Source of the DNA: Paraburkholderia nodosa DSM 21604
GTDB taxonomy: Bacteria; Pseudomonadota; Gammaproteobacteria; Burkholderiales; Burkholderiaceae
DNA: 64,000 nt
Assembly: GCF_000519185.1 (NCBI RefSeq)
Contig: NZ_JAFA01000005.1
Location: 229,022-293,021 of the forward strand
Reading direction: 5' to 3'
Each line of letters starts with the position of its first letter. Position 1 is the first letter of the stretch. The position numbers and the translations under genes were made by a program. Shown one piece after another: positions 32,562 to 40,889 of this stretch. The notes under the pieces are model-generated. The model saw only the letters and a list, made by a program, of their open reading frames with translations, was not told the origin of the DNA and ran no database searches.

Positions 32562-34139
32562 TTAGCTCTTGTTGGTCGCCAGCGCACCTGCGCTGTTCGT
32601 GCCGCCGAAGAGTTGCGTGAGGTACTGCTGGTTGCTGTTCATCGTCGCCATCAGCGTGTTGAGCGCGGTGAACTGCGCAGTGTACATGCTGGTCAGCTGC
32701 GACTGGTACTCCGCAAGATTCGACTGCTGTGTCGTGAGGTTCGTCAGGTCAGTCTGGATCGAGTTGGTACGCGTCGTAATGACACCCGTACTCGACGAAT
32801 AGCTCGTGATGTTGTTGTTCAACTGGGCGGCCACGCCGTTGGTCGAATTGAACAGCGCTGCTACGGTCGACTGATTGTTCTGCAGTGCGGTGTTCAGCGT
32901 GTCATTGTCGACCGAGAGCGAGCCGTCGGAATTCAGCGTGACGCCGATCGAAGCCAGGCTGGTCGTGGTGCTGCCGCTCTTCACGCCCGTTGCCACGATC
33001 GTCGCGAGCTGGTTCTGAATCATGTTCAGCGTCGAGTCGCCGAGCAGCACGCCTTGCGACGTCGAGGTCGAGCTGAACGACGTGAGCGTGGCCATCGTCG
33101 TCACGAGCGTGTTGTACAGCGTGACGAAATTGTTGATCGCGCTGGATTCGGCGCTCGTGTTCTGCGCAACGGTGATCGTTTGTGCGCCGCTGCCCGTACT
33201 CGACGTATCGACTGCCGCTGCAGTGAGGTTCAGCGTGACGCCGGACAGCGCCGAGGTCACGGTGTTCGTCGTGCTGGTCGCGCCGGTGCCGTCGATCGTG
33301 AAATAGGCGTCCTGTGCGGCCGTGGACTGTGTCCAGTTGGTCGTGTTGGAGATCGTCGACTGGTTGGCGGTGAGGTTGGCGGAAGTCGCGCTTGCGCTCG
33401 TGATCGCCGTGCCTGCCGTGGTCGTCACGGCGAGGTTGTTCAACGCGTCGCTGGAATTCGAATCGCTGATTGCGATGCTGATACCGTTCGATGCACCGGT
33501 CGAGGTGGAGTGCAACACGAGGTGCGCGCCGTCGGCGCCGTTGACGACCGTTGCCGTCACGCCCGGATTGTTGGTGGCCGAGTTGATCGCCGATGCAATG
33601 CCCGCAACGGTGCTGTTCGTGCTGTCGAGCGAGATCGTGGTGCTGGCGCCGTTGACCGTCAGCGTCATCGTGGACGAGCCCGATGCGAGCGCCGTTGTCG
33701 CGCCGTAGCCGGTCGAGGTGAGCACCTGGGCCTGCGCCACCTGCTTCAAGTCGAGCGAATAGGACCCTGCTGCCGCGCCGCTGCCTGCGGTGGCCGTAAT
33801 GCCGGTGCCGCTGACCGTCGTGCTGAATGCATTGAGGGTCGTGCCGTCGGAGAGCGGCGAGAGGCTTGCCTGAAGTGCGGAAAGCGCCGCGGAAAGCGCG
33901 CCGTACGCGGAAATCTCTGTGTTGTCCTGCGTCTGCTCGGCGCTGATCGTAGCGGCCGTGCCGGCAGTCTTGGCATTGACGAGCGCGGTGACGAGCGAGT
34001 TCACGTCCATCGACGAGTTGCCGGTCGAGCCGCTGACGATCGACTGGGCGGCTTGCTGCAAAGCGGCATTGCTCGCTGCGGTCGTAGCGGCGACGCTACT
34101 TGCGATCGTGCTGGCTGTCGAACTGGATACGGTGGACAT
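32562..34139 (-). CDS. fliD: Flagellar hook-associated protein 2 (filament cap)
   Basis: FliD pentamers cap the filament and guide flagellin folding. At 525 residues it has the normal length. The conserved N-terminal coiled region includes SMDVNSLVTALVNAKTAGTA. The Ser/Thr/Ala-rich middle forms the exposed domains (ATAGSGAAAGSYSLDLKQVA is a typical FliD block), and the C-terminal coil includes SLASIGVTLNSDGSLSVD. No signal peptide is present, as expected for type III export. It follows fliC by 145 bases, with a strong terminator between them. Confidence 0.94.
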   Translation of the reverse strand: MSTVSSSTASTIASSVAATTAASNAALQQAAQSIVSGSTGNSSMDVNSLVTALVNAKTAGTAATISAEQTQDNTEISAYGALSAALSALQASLSPLSDGTTLNAFSTTVSGTGITATAGSGAAAGSYSLDLKQVAQAQVLTSTGYGATTALASGSSTMTLTVNGASTTISLDSTNSTVAGIASAINSATNNPGVTATVVNGADGAHLVLHSTSTGASNGISIAISDSNSSDALNNLAVTTTAGTAITSASATSANLTANQSTISNTTNWTQSTAAQDAYFTIDGTGATSTTNTVTSALSGVTLNLTAAAVDTSSTGSGAQTITVAQNTSAESSAINNFVTLYNTLVTTMATLTSFSSTSTSQGVLLGDSTLNMIQNQLATIVATGVKSGSTTTSLASIGVTLNSDGSLSVDNDTLNTALQNNQSTVAALFNSTNGVAAQLNNNITSYSSSTGVITTRTNSIQTDLTNLTTQQSNLAEYQSQLTSMYTAQFTALNTLMATMNSNQQYLTQLFGGTNSAGALATNKS

Positions 34140-34189
34140 GAAGGGGCTCCGTGCGTCGGCGTTGCAGTGTGAATCGGTTCAAGTCTGGA

Positions 34190-34223
34190 AAACGCCAATC
34201 GGGAGGCGATCCTCCCGATTGGC
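34190..34223 (-). terminator. Strong hairpin terminator between fliC and fliD
   Basis: GCCAATCGGGAGG (34194-34206) and CCTCCCGATTGGC (34211-34223) form a perfect 13-base stem around a four-base loop. On the minus strand GTTTTCC follows. It should end most fliC transcripts, with fliD served by readthrough or its own promoter, which I could not identify. Confidence 0.88.
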
Positions 34224-34284
34224 TTGCGTTGCGCTCACGGGTATGGCGGCCGGGCGCGCAACGCTTGGGCTACAGAAGCTCGAA

Positions 34285-35460
34285 TTACTGGAGGAGCTTC
34301 AGGATCTGCTGCGGCTGCGAGTTCGCTTGTGCGAGCACCGAGATACCCGCTTGCTGCAGCACTTGCGCCTTGCTCAGGTTTGCCGTTTCTTCTGCGAAGT
34401 TGGCGTCCTGGATCGACGACTGGGCGGTCGACAGGTCGGTCGACTGAGCTTGCTGCGTCGTGCCGATTGCCGTGAAGCGGTTTTGCGCTGCGCCGAGCGT
34501 TGCCTGCAGGTTGTTCAGCGTGTTCAGTGCGTTGTCGATCGACTCCATGGCCATGCTTGCGCCGCTTGCCGTGCTGATGTCGACGTTTGCAACATCCGTC
34601 GGCACGTTGTAGGAGTTGACCTGAGCGTCCACAGAAGCGACAGCAGCGGAGCCGGCCGAGCCGACAGCCGTATTGAAGGCGGCGGCGATGCTGAGCGAGA
34701 CCGCACCGCCCGAGCCCTGGATGGCGTTGCCGCTGGTGCCCGAGGCGCCCGTGGCCGTGAACAGCGCGCCGACTGCCGTGTTGCTCAGTGCCTGGTTGTT
34801 CTGGTCCGTGAACGTGAAGCCGCCGCTGCCGTCGGAGACGACATTGATCGACGTAACGGTTGCTGCCGAAGCGGCGACCGAAACGCCAGCCGAGCTCAGG
34901 CTCAGGCCGCTGAACGTGCCGAGCGTCTGGCCAGCTTGCGGCACGCCGCTGCCGATCGATGCTGCCGACATGTTTTGCGACAGGCTAAGGCTGATCGTCT
35001 GGCCGACGTTCGCGCCGACCTGGAACGACACGGTACCGAGCGAGCCGTTCAGCACGTTCATGCCGTTGTACGTCGTTTGCGACGCGATACGGTTGATTTC
35101 CGAAACTTGCTGGTTCACTTCCTGCTGCAGTGCTGCGCGGTCGTCCGAGGTCATCGAGCCGTTGGCCGCTTGCGTGGCCAGCTGGCGGATACGCTGCAGG
35201 CTGCTCGTCAGCGACGACAGACCGCTCGATGCCGTTTGAACCAGCGAAACGCCATCGTTCGAGTTCGACACGCCCTGATTCAGACCGTTGATCTGGGTCT
35301 GCATGATGTTCGAGATCGCGAGGCCTGCTGCATCGTCAGCTGCGCTGTTGATGCGCTTACCCGACGACAGGCGCGTGATCGCTTGCGACAGCGCGCTGCC
35401 CGAGCCCGTCAGGTTCTGTTGCGCGACGAGCGAGTTGATGTTGCTGTTAATTCCGAGCAT
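34285..35460 (-). CDS. fliC: Flagellin
   Basis: The filament subunit, 391 residues. The D0/D1 ends are highly conserved: LGINSNINSLVAQQNLTGSG, RLSSGKRINSAADDAAGLAI and the LQRIRQLATQAANG segment, which corresponds to the TLR5-recognised region of other flagellins, and at the C-terminus QDANFAEETANLSKAQVLQQ. The middle (about 170-290) is short, Ser/Thr/Ala-rich and surface-exposed, a likely place for O-glycosylation. The ATG follows AGGAGAATTTCC. A sigma-28 promoter lies about 90 bases upstream. Neighbours are fliD, fliT and a TPR-OGT glycosyltransferase, on the same strand. Confidence 0.98.
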   Translation of the reverse strand: MLGINSNINSLVAQQNLTGSGSALSQAITRLSSGKRINSAADDAAGLAISNIMQTQINGLNQGVSNSNDGVSLVQTASSGLSSLTSSLQRIRQLATQAANGSMTSDDRAALQQEVNQQVSEINRIASQTTYNGMNVLNGSLGTVSFQVGANVGQTISLSLSQNMSAASIGSGVPQAGQTLGTFSGLSLSSAGVSVAASAATVTSINVVSDGSGGFTFTDQNNQALSNTAVGALFTATGASGTSGNAIQGSGGAVSLSIAAAFNTAVGSAGSAAVASVDAQVNSYNVPTDVANVDISTASGASMAMESIDNALNTLNNLQATLGAAQNRFTAIGTTQQAQSTDLSTAQSSIQDANFAEETANLSKAQVLQQAGISVLAQANSQPQQILKLLQ

Positions 35461-35550
35461 GGAAATTCTCCTAAGCGGGCTGAAAGCCCGTTACAAGCCA
35501 CTATGGCCGCGGCGGGTGCAATCTTTCATTGCTGGCCGCCTCAGTGAAGG

Positions 35551-35577
35551 TTGTCGGCGTGGGTAAAAAAAACTTGA
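35551..35577 (-). promoter_or_regulatory. FliA (sigma-28) promoter of fliC
   Basis: On the minus strand TCAAGTTT (35570-35577), an 11-base spacer and GCCGACAA (35551-35558) match the consensus TAAAGTTT-N11-GCCGATAA, with two changes in total. It is about 90 bases before the fliC start, leaving a leader that ends in a good ribosome-binding site. The rest of 35461-35818 shows no gene. Confidence 0.9.
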
Positions 35578-35818
35578 GGGGAAGCACCGACAATCGAGAC
35601 CTCATTTGCGCGGTGCATAGAAAGTCCTGTTGCGCCGCGCTCTGTGCTTCCCGCTTCCCTCACGCATTCATGCGTCTTGCAGTTTGCAAGCGTGTTTACG
35701 GCAGGTATCGCGCGTGGTTTAGTGCAGTGACGTCGGCCGCGCGCCCGTGCCCGCTGCAACGCGCCGCGAGGCGGCGTATCCTCAGCGGTTCCCCGTTCGC
35801 CCTTTTTTTGGAGGCCCC

Positions 35819-36760
35819 ATGGAACTACGCAGGATCGGCACTTCCTCGTTGCAGGTCGCCCCGCTCATGTTCGGCGGCAACGTCTTCGGCTGGACCGCAG
35901 ATGAAGCCACCTCGTTCTCGATCCTCGACGCCTTCACCGACGCCGGCCTCAACTTCATTGACACCGCCGACGTCTACTCAGCCTGGGTGCCCGGCAACCA
36001 GGGCGGCGAGTCGGAGACGATCATCGGCAGGTGGATCGCGAAGAGCGGCAAGCGCGACAAGGTGGTGATCGCAACGAAGGTCGCAAAAGATGCGCGCCGC
36101 CCGGGGCTCTCCGCCGCCAACATCGCGGCTGCCGTGGAGGATTCGCTGCGTCGGCTGCAGACCGACTACATCGACGTGTACTTCTCGCACGAGGACGACC
36201 AGAAAGTCCCGCTCGAGGAAACGCTCGGCGCGTATCAGCGGCTGATCGAGGCCGGCAAGGTGCGTGTGATCGGCGCGTCGAACTACACGGGCGCGCGCGT
36301 CGAGGAAGCGCTCGCGGTTTCGACGAAGTCCGGCCTGCCCGCGTACCAGATCATCCAGCCCGAATACAACCTGTACGACCGCGCCCACTACGAGGCCGAT
36401 CTCGAGCCGGTGGCCATGGCGCAGAAGCTTGCGGTCGTGCCCTATTACAGCCTCGCGAGCGGCTTTCTCTCGGGCAAGTACCGATCGCGCGAGGATCTCG
36501 CGAAGAGCACGCGCGGCTCGCGCGTCGAGAAGTATCTCGATCACCGCGGTATCCGGATCCTCGCGGCGCTCGACTTTGTGGCCGAGCGTCATGGCAGCAC
36601 GCTCGCGGCCGTTGCGCTGGCGTGGCTGATCGCGCGCCCGAGCATTACCGCGCCGATCGCGAGCGCGACCTCGCTGGATCAGCTGGAGAGTCTTGCGGCC
36701 GCGGTGCGGCTGAAGCTCGATCCGGCCGACATCCAGGCGCTCAACGACGCGAGCGCCTGA
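35819..36760 (+). CDS. Aldo/keto reductase
   Basis: An NADPH-dependent reductase of 313 residues. The catalytic tetrad is visible: D48 and Y53 in FIDTADVYS, K87 in VVIATKVAKD and H124 in DVYFSHEDD. The C-terminal part has QPEYNLYDR and GFLSGKYRSREDLAKS. Its pattern is that of the YajO/AKR-of-unknown-substrate group. I chose ATG 35819, preceded by TTTGGAGGCCCC, over an in-frame codon 24 residues upstream. It is divergent from fliC and stands alone, so its role in the cell cannot be inferred from context. Confidence 0.92.
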   Translation: MELRRIGTSSLQVAPLMFGGNVFGWTADEATSFSILDAFTDAGLNFIDTADVYSAWVPGNQGGESETIIGRWIAKSGKRDKVVIATKVAKDARRPGLSAANIAAAVEDSLRRLQTDYIDVYFSHEDDQKVPLEETLGAYQRLIEAGKVRVIGASNYTGARVEEALAVSTKSGLPAYQIIQPEYNLYDRAHYEADLEPVAMAQKLAVVPYYSLASGFLSGKYRSREDLAKSTRGSRVEKYLDHRGIRILAALDFVAERHGSTLAAVALAWLIARPSITAPIASATSLDQLESLAAAVRLKLDPADIQALNDASA

Positions 36761-37141
36761 CGGGAAAGGCATTAACCCAGGTGTCCTAATTGAGAGGGCG
36801 GGCGCGGCGGCCGTGGCAAGCCGCGCAAGTCCCTGAGTAGAATCAAGAAACCCTGGTCGGGTAGCTCTTTTCCTGATATCATTGGGAGTGAATTGAGATC
36901 TTTGCCTGTTTTGTTGCCGTGTTCGTTACTGTTGGCGGCCGCAAACCGGCGGTCAGGTGTGTTGCAGCAAGGTCGACCTGATCGCGTTCCGCTGTGAACC
37001 CCCTACTTCTCTTTTCCGGCCTCCGTGGCCGCCTTGCCTCTCGTTTAGCCCCAGCGTGGCGAACGACCGGAGGGCCGGCGCGTGAGCGGCTTTGACGCTC
37101 GCGCCTTTGAACCGTATTAAGCGATTTGAGTTAGGAAATAC
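36761..37141. other. Intergenic region upstream of rpsU
   Basis: These 381 bases have no supportable gene. They must hold the rpsU promoter, but candidate boxes such as TAGAAT near 36838 and the TTGCCT/TTGTTGCC runs near 36901-36920 do not pair at a convincing distance. Confidence 0.4.
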
Positions 37142-37354
37142 ATGACGACGATTCTTCTGAAGGAAAACGAGCCGTTCGAAGTGGCGATTCGCCGCTTCCG
37201 CCGTGCAATCGAAAAGAACGGCCTGATCGCCGAGCTGCGTGAGCGTCAAGCTTACGAAAAGCCGACGGCAGTTCGCAAGCGCAAGAAGGCAGCTGCTGTG
37301 AAGCGCCTGCACAAGCGCCTGCGCAGCCAGATGCTGCCGAAGAAGCTCCACTAA
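37142..37354 (+). CDS. rpsU: 30S ribosomal protein S21
   Basis: A 70-residue small-subunit protein that helps mRNA and initiator tRNA pairing. [20 protein letters not shown] and the very basic C-terminus [18 protein letters not shown] identify it. The ATG follows TTAGGAAATAC. A strong terminator follows 26 bases after the stop. In enteric bacteria rpsU is grouped with dnaG and rpoD; here it is a single-gene unit. Confidence 0.98.
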   Translation: MTTILLKENEPFEVAIRRFRRAIEKNGLIAELRERQAYEKPTAVRKRKKAAAVKRLHKRLRSQMLPKKLH

Positions 37355-37380
37355 GCTTTTTCGCTTTTCGGTGTTCCGCC

Positions 37381-37421
37381 AAACGGCGGCGCATGCTTCG
37401 CAAGAGGCTGCGCCGCCGTTT
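37381..37421 (+). terminator. Intrinsic terminator of rpsU
   Basis: AAACGGCGGCGC (37381-37392) pairs perfectly with GCGCCGCCGTTT (37410-37421); GCGTTTG follows. The 12-base GC-rich stem lies 26 bases past the stop. Confidence 0.85.
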
Positions 37422-37491
37422 GCGTTTGTGCGTGTTTGTGCGTAGCAACTACGCGCCGAAGCGCGGCGCGAGTTGCGCGCGCCGGCCGATA

Positions 37492-37950
37492 TCAGGCGGC
37501 GTCCCTTAGCTGTTCGGGTGACAAGCCGAACTGGGCGGCAATCGAACAAAGGCGTTCGCGCCATTCCCATACGCCAAACACGTCGTGCACGTTCTGCAGG
37601 CAACTCAGCAGATTGATCGTAGCGGGGTCGTATATGTTGATATGGGCCCGCAGCAGCGCCTTTTTCAGCGCGGCAACGCCCACGTCCATATAGAGCGGCA
37701 CGTCGTTCGTCTCACGGCCGATGTAGCGCACAGGAATGCCTTCCATGGCGCTCATATAGTCGCGTGGCCGGATGAAGCTGCCGACCGGGCAACCGCCGTA
37801 GCTATGCGCACTGCCGGAGCCGCCGCCACAGCCACCGCCCCGGTAGGCGCCGCCGCCGCGTGGAAGAAGTGCCGCGCGCCCCTGGCCAAAGAGATGGGCC
37901 ACCGCGCGGTCGAAGATCTCCTGATGACTCAGGAAGTGGACGTTTTTCAT
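37492..37950 (-). CDS. Hypothetical protein with a Gly/Cys-rich central loop
   Basis: A 152-residue protein I do not recognise. The N-terminus NVHFLSHQEIFDRAVAHLFG looks helical. Residues 31-57 are a flexible glycine-rich stretch (RGGGAYRGGGCGGGSGSAHS, then YGGCPVG) with two cysteines. The second half, FIRPRDYMSAMEGIPVRYIG and on to the C-terminal FGLSPEQLRDAA, looks globular. The GTTGAAATG start has AGGGGG at good spacing, which supports a real gene. There is no signal peptide. It stands alone on the minus strand between rpsU and tag. Confidence 0.7.
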   Translation of the reverse strand: MKNVHFLSHQEIFDRAVAHLFGQGRAALLPRGGGAYRGGGCGGGSGSAHSYGGCPVGSFIRPRDYMSAMEGIPVRYIGRETNDVPLYMDVGVAALKKALLRAHINIYDPATINLLSCLQNVHDVFGVWEWRERLCSIAAQFGLSPEQLRDAA

Positions 37951-37963
37951 TTCAACCCCCTGT

Positions 37964-37980
37964 TGCCCGGGTGCCGGGCA
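37964..37980 (-). promoter_or_regulatory. Hairpin just upstream of the ribosome-binding site of the Gly/Cys-rich gene
   Basis: TGCCCGG (37964-37970) and CCGGGCA (37974-37980) form a 7-base stem with a three-base loop, ending 13 bases before the start codon and close to the AGGGGG site. It may affect translation. The remaining bases to 38244 hold no gene I can support; a similar TGCCCGGTGCCGGGC occurs near 38118. Confidence 0.3.
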
Positions 37981-38244
37981 CAGGTTAATTCCCTTCTAAT
38001 GCGGCGCCGCCGGCCTTCCAGCCGGCATCACTACCCGTTCCCCTGACGCGCCTGCATTCACTTCCCGTTATAACGGCACGCCAGTGGAAAACCGTGGGGC
38101 GGCGCACCGTAGCGATCAAAAAGTGGGTTGCCCGGTGCCGGGCGTAATCGCTCTGGCGTGTCACAAAGCCATGCGGGACAAAGGTTTGCAAGGCGCGTCC
38201 CGCCCCGCTCGGGACTTTCCCGAGTCGCGCGAGTTTCGCTGCGC

Positions 38245-38841
38245 TCAGGCGCGGCGCTTCTTTTTGCCAAGCGCTGCGCAAGCCTCGCGGCACATGCAGT
38301 CGCGCTCATGGTCGTTGACCATGCCGACAGCCTGCATGAACGCGTAACAGATCGTCGTGCCAACGAATTTGCAGCCGTATTTCTTGAGCGCCTTGCTAAG
38401 GGCGTCCGAGACCTCGGTGGAGGCCGGCGCGTCGCGATACGAAGCCAGGTCGTTCTGGATGGGCGTGTCGTCCACGAACGACCAGACGAACTTCGCGAGC
38501 GAGCCGTGTTCCGCCTGAATTTGCTGCACGGCGCGGGCGTTGGCGATGGCGGCCTCGATCTTGGCGCGATTGCGCACGATCGAGGCGTCCTGCATGAGCG
38601 TTTCGACGTGCCTGGGCGTAAAGCGCGCAACCTTCGCGATGTCGAAGTTGGCGAAGGCGCGGCGATATCCTTCGCGCTTGTTCAGTATCGTGGACCACGA
38701 GAGTCCTGCCTGCGCGCCTTCGAGCACGATCATTTCGAACAGATGCTGGTCGTCCCGCGACGGCACGCCCCACTCCTCGTCGTGGTATTGCACATACTGC
38801 GGCGACGCGCCAGCCGATACCCAGTTGCAGCGGTGTGTCAC
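38245..38841 (-). CDS. tag: DNA-3-methyladenine glycosylase I
   Basis: Tag excises 3-methyladenine from alkylated DNA. The 198 residues carry the zinc-snap ligands: C5 in HRCNWV, H20 in YVQYHDEEWG, and H and C in MVNDHERDC near the C-terminus. Catalytic and base-pocket segments include FEMIVLEGAQAGLSWSTILN, REGYRRAFANFD and CKFVGTTICYAFMQAVG. I chose the GTG at 38841 because AAGGAGA lies 8 bases upstream and homologues begin there. The last residues, KKKRR, are basic. It is divergent from the BadF-family kinase gene. Confidence 0.96.
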   Translation of the reverse strand: MTHRCNWVSAGASPQYVQYHDEEWGVPSRDDQHLFEMIVLEGAQAGLSWSTILNKREGYRRAFANFDIAKVARFTPRHVETLMQDASIVRNRAKIEAAIANARAVQQIQAEHGSLAKFVWSFVDDTPIQNDLASYRDAPASTEVSDALSKALKKYGCKFVGTTICYAFMQAVGMVNDHERDCMCREACAALGKKKRRA

Positions 38842-39021
38842 GGTAAGTTCTCCTTGCGAGACGTCGTTCGAGCCACGCAAGCATAGCGGATCGGTGCCGC
38901 GCCGCCACCCTGGCCGGATGGCCGATTGTGCGAACCCTGGGAAGCCGCTAGTCTCTGCGGCACGACAAAAATTTTTGGCATTCGAACCGGACTGACAGGC
39001 GCGCGAGGCGCGGCGGACATC

Positions 39022-39918
39022 ATGCAGAAATACACCTGGTTGATTGGCGTGGACGGCGGCGGCACGGGCACGCGAATCGCGCTCGGCGACACCAACGGCG
39101 TCGAACTCGCGCGAGCGGGCGCGGGGCCGTCGGGGCTCGGACTCGGTATCGAACGCGCCTGGCAATCGATCGAGGAAGGCTGCCGCGCGGCGTTTGCGCA
39201 GGCGGGGCTCGCGTTCGACTGGTCGCAATGCGTGCTCGGCTGCGGGCTCGCGGGCGTGAACAACCCCGACTGGCTGGCGCCGTTTCTCGCAGCCGCACCC
39301 CCGGTGGCCGGACTCGCGGTGGAAAGCGACGCCTACACGACGCTGCTGGGCGCGCACGGCGGCGCACCAGGCGTGGTGGTCGCCCTTGGCACGGGCAGCA
39401 TCGCGGCGGTGCTCGACGAGGACGGCCAGTGCCGCATTGCGGGCGGTTTCGGTTTTCCCTCGGGCGACGAGGCGAGTGGCGCCTGGTTCGGCCTGCGCGC
39501 GATCGTCTGGGCGCAGCAGGCGCTCGATGCCCGCGTGCCCATGGACGACTTCGCGCGGGCCCTGCTCGCACATGCGCGGGCCACCGATCGCGACAGTCTG
39601 ATCGTGTGGCAGTGCGCGGCGAACCAGACCGCTTATGCCAGCCTCGCCCCGGTCGTCCTCGCGCATCGCGAACATCCGTTCGTCGCAAGGCTGCTCGCCG
39701 AGGCCGGCGTGGAAATCGCGAAACTCATCACCGCGCTCGATCCTTCGGGCAAGCTGCCGGCGGCGCTCTCGGGCGGCCTTGGGCAGCCGCTGCGCGAATG
39801 GGTGCCGCAAGCGGTGCGTGATCGCCTGCGCGCGCCGCTCGCCGATTCCACAACCGGTGCGCTTCGGCTCGCGCAAATGGAAGCCCAGCGGCTGGCAAGC
39901 GCTGCTGCGGACAACTGA
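39022..39918 (+). CDS. BadF/BadG/BcrA/BcrD-family ATPase, probable N-acetylglucosamine-type kinase
   Basis: An ASKHA-fold protein of 298 residues. The phosphate-1 loop is LIGVDGGGTGTRIALGD; further signatures are LGCGLAGVNN, VVALGTGSIAAV and GDEASGAWFGLRAI. Members of this group phosphorylate amino sugars such as N-acetylglucosamine or muramic derivatives. I chose ATG 39022 because the conserved fold begins five residues later. It lies 93 bases before a HAD phosphatase gene on the same strand, and the two may form one unit. Confidence 0.9.
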   Translation: MQKYTWLIGVDGGGTGTRIALGDTNGVELARAGAGPSGLGLGIERAWQSIEEGCRAAFAQAGLAFDWSQCVLGCGLAGVNNPDWLAPFLAAAPPVAGLAVESDAYTTLLGAHGGAPGVVVALGTGSIAAVLDEDGQCRIAGGFGFPSGDEASGAWFGLRAIVWAQQALDARVPMDDFARALLAHARATDRDSLIVWQCAANQTAYASLAPVVLAHREHPFVARLLAEAGVEIAKLITALDPSGKLPAALSGGLGQPLREWVPQAVRDRLRAPLADSTTGALRLAQMEAQRLASAAADN

Positions 39919-40011
39919 ATGGCGGGCGACAAGGGGCGGGAACGTAGGTCAAGGGCATAGCCGTGCCGCAGATGCTACGATGCAACGTTTCCCGCTAGCT
40001 GTCTGATCAAC

Positions 40012-40833
40012 ATGTACAAGGTCATTGCAACCGATCTCGACGGAACGCTGCTCAATAGCGACCATCAGGTCGATCCGTTCACGGTTGCCACGCTGGGCGC
40101 GCTCGATGCACAGGGGCTGCCGTTCGTGATCGCGACCGGTCGCCACTATTGCGACGTGGCCGGCATTCGCGACGTGCTAGGCATCCGCCCGTATCTCATT
40201 ACCGCGAACGGGGCGCGCGTGCACGCACCCGACGACACGCTGATCCACGCGAGCAATCTGAGTGCACCCATGGTCGAGCGTCTCGTCGCTGCCGAAACGG
40301 TGGGCGAGCACGGTCGCGTGATCGTGAGCATCTATACCGATGACGCCTGGCTCATCGACCGCGATGCGCCTGAACTGCTCGCGTATCACCAGGACTCGGG
40401 CTTCGAGTACCGCGTGGCGGATCTGCGCGATTACGCAGGCGCAGGCATCGCCAAGGCGCTCTATATTGGCGATCCGGCAGATCTCGCACTCGTCGCGCAG
40501 AATCTCGCACGCGAATTCGGCGACGCGCTCTATGTCACCTACTCCCTGCCGGATTGTCTCGAAGTCATGGTGGCCGGCGTTTCGAAAGGCCGAGCGCTGC
40601 GCGTCGTGCTCGAGCGGCTCGGCGTGGACGCCGCGGGTTGCGTCGCGTTCGGCGACAACATGAACGATATCGATTTGCTCGAAACGGCGGGTCATCCGTT
40701 CATGATGAACAACGCCAATCCCGATCTCATCAAGCGGCTGCCTCGGGTGCCGCGCATCGGCAACAACTTCGAAGCCGGTGTCGCGCATCATCTTCGCAAG
40801 CTGTTCGCGCTCAACGACGAGCTCGCGTCGTAG
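40012..40833 (+). CDS. Cof-type HAD-superfamily phosphatase
   Basis: A 273-residue haloacid dehalogenase-fold phosphatase, probably acting on sugar phosphates. Motif I is ATDLDGTLLN with the nucleophile D8 and D10. Motif II is FVIATGR. The C2-type cap lies between motifs II and III. Motifs III and IV are GVSKGRALRVVLERL and AFGDNMNDIDLLETAGHPF, the latter typical of Cof/YidA/YbiV enzymes. The gene follows the BadF-family kinase gene closely. The substrate is not predictable. Confidence 0.93.
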   Translation: MYKVIATDLDGTLLNSDHQVDPFTVATLGALDAQGLPFVIATGRHYCDVAGIRDVLGIRPYLITANGARVHAPDDTLIHASNLSAPMVERLVAAETVGEHGRVIVSIYTDDAWLIDRDAPELLAYHQDSGFEYRVADLRDYAGAGIAKALYIGDPADLALVAQNLAREFGDALYVTYSLPDCLEVMVAGVSKGRALRVVLERLGVDAAGCVAFGDNMNDIDLLETAGHPFMMNNANPDLIKRLPRVPRIGNNFEAGVAHHLRKLFALNDELAS

Positions 40834-40889
40834 TTCACGCGGGCGCAGCTGCTAGCGCCGTCACCGCTGTCGCGATTCCATTCGAACGG

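Noticed and set aside
34140..34193. GCCGACGC before fliD as a sigma-28 promoter
   Set aside because: The nearest TTGAACCG lies 14 bases upstream instead of 11 and matches poorly.
38842..39876. Upstream extension of the tag frame to 543 codons
   Set aside because: It runs antisense through the BadF-family kinase; the real start is GTG 38841 with AAGGAGA before it.
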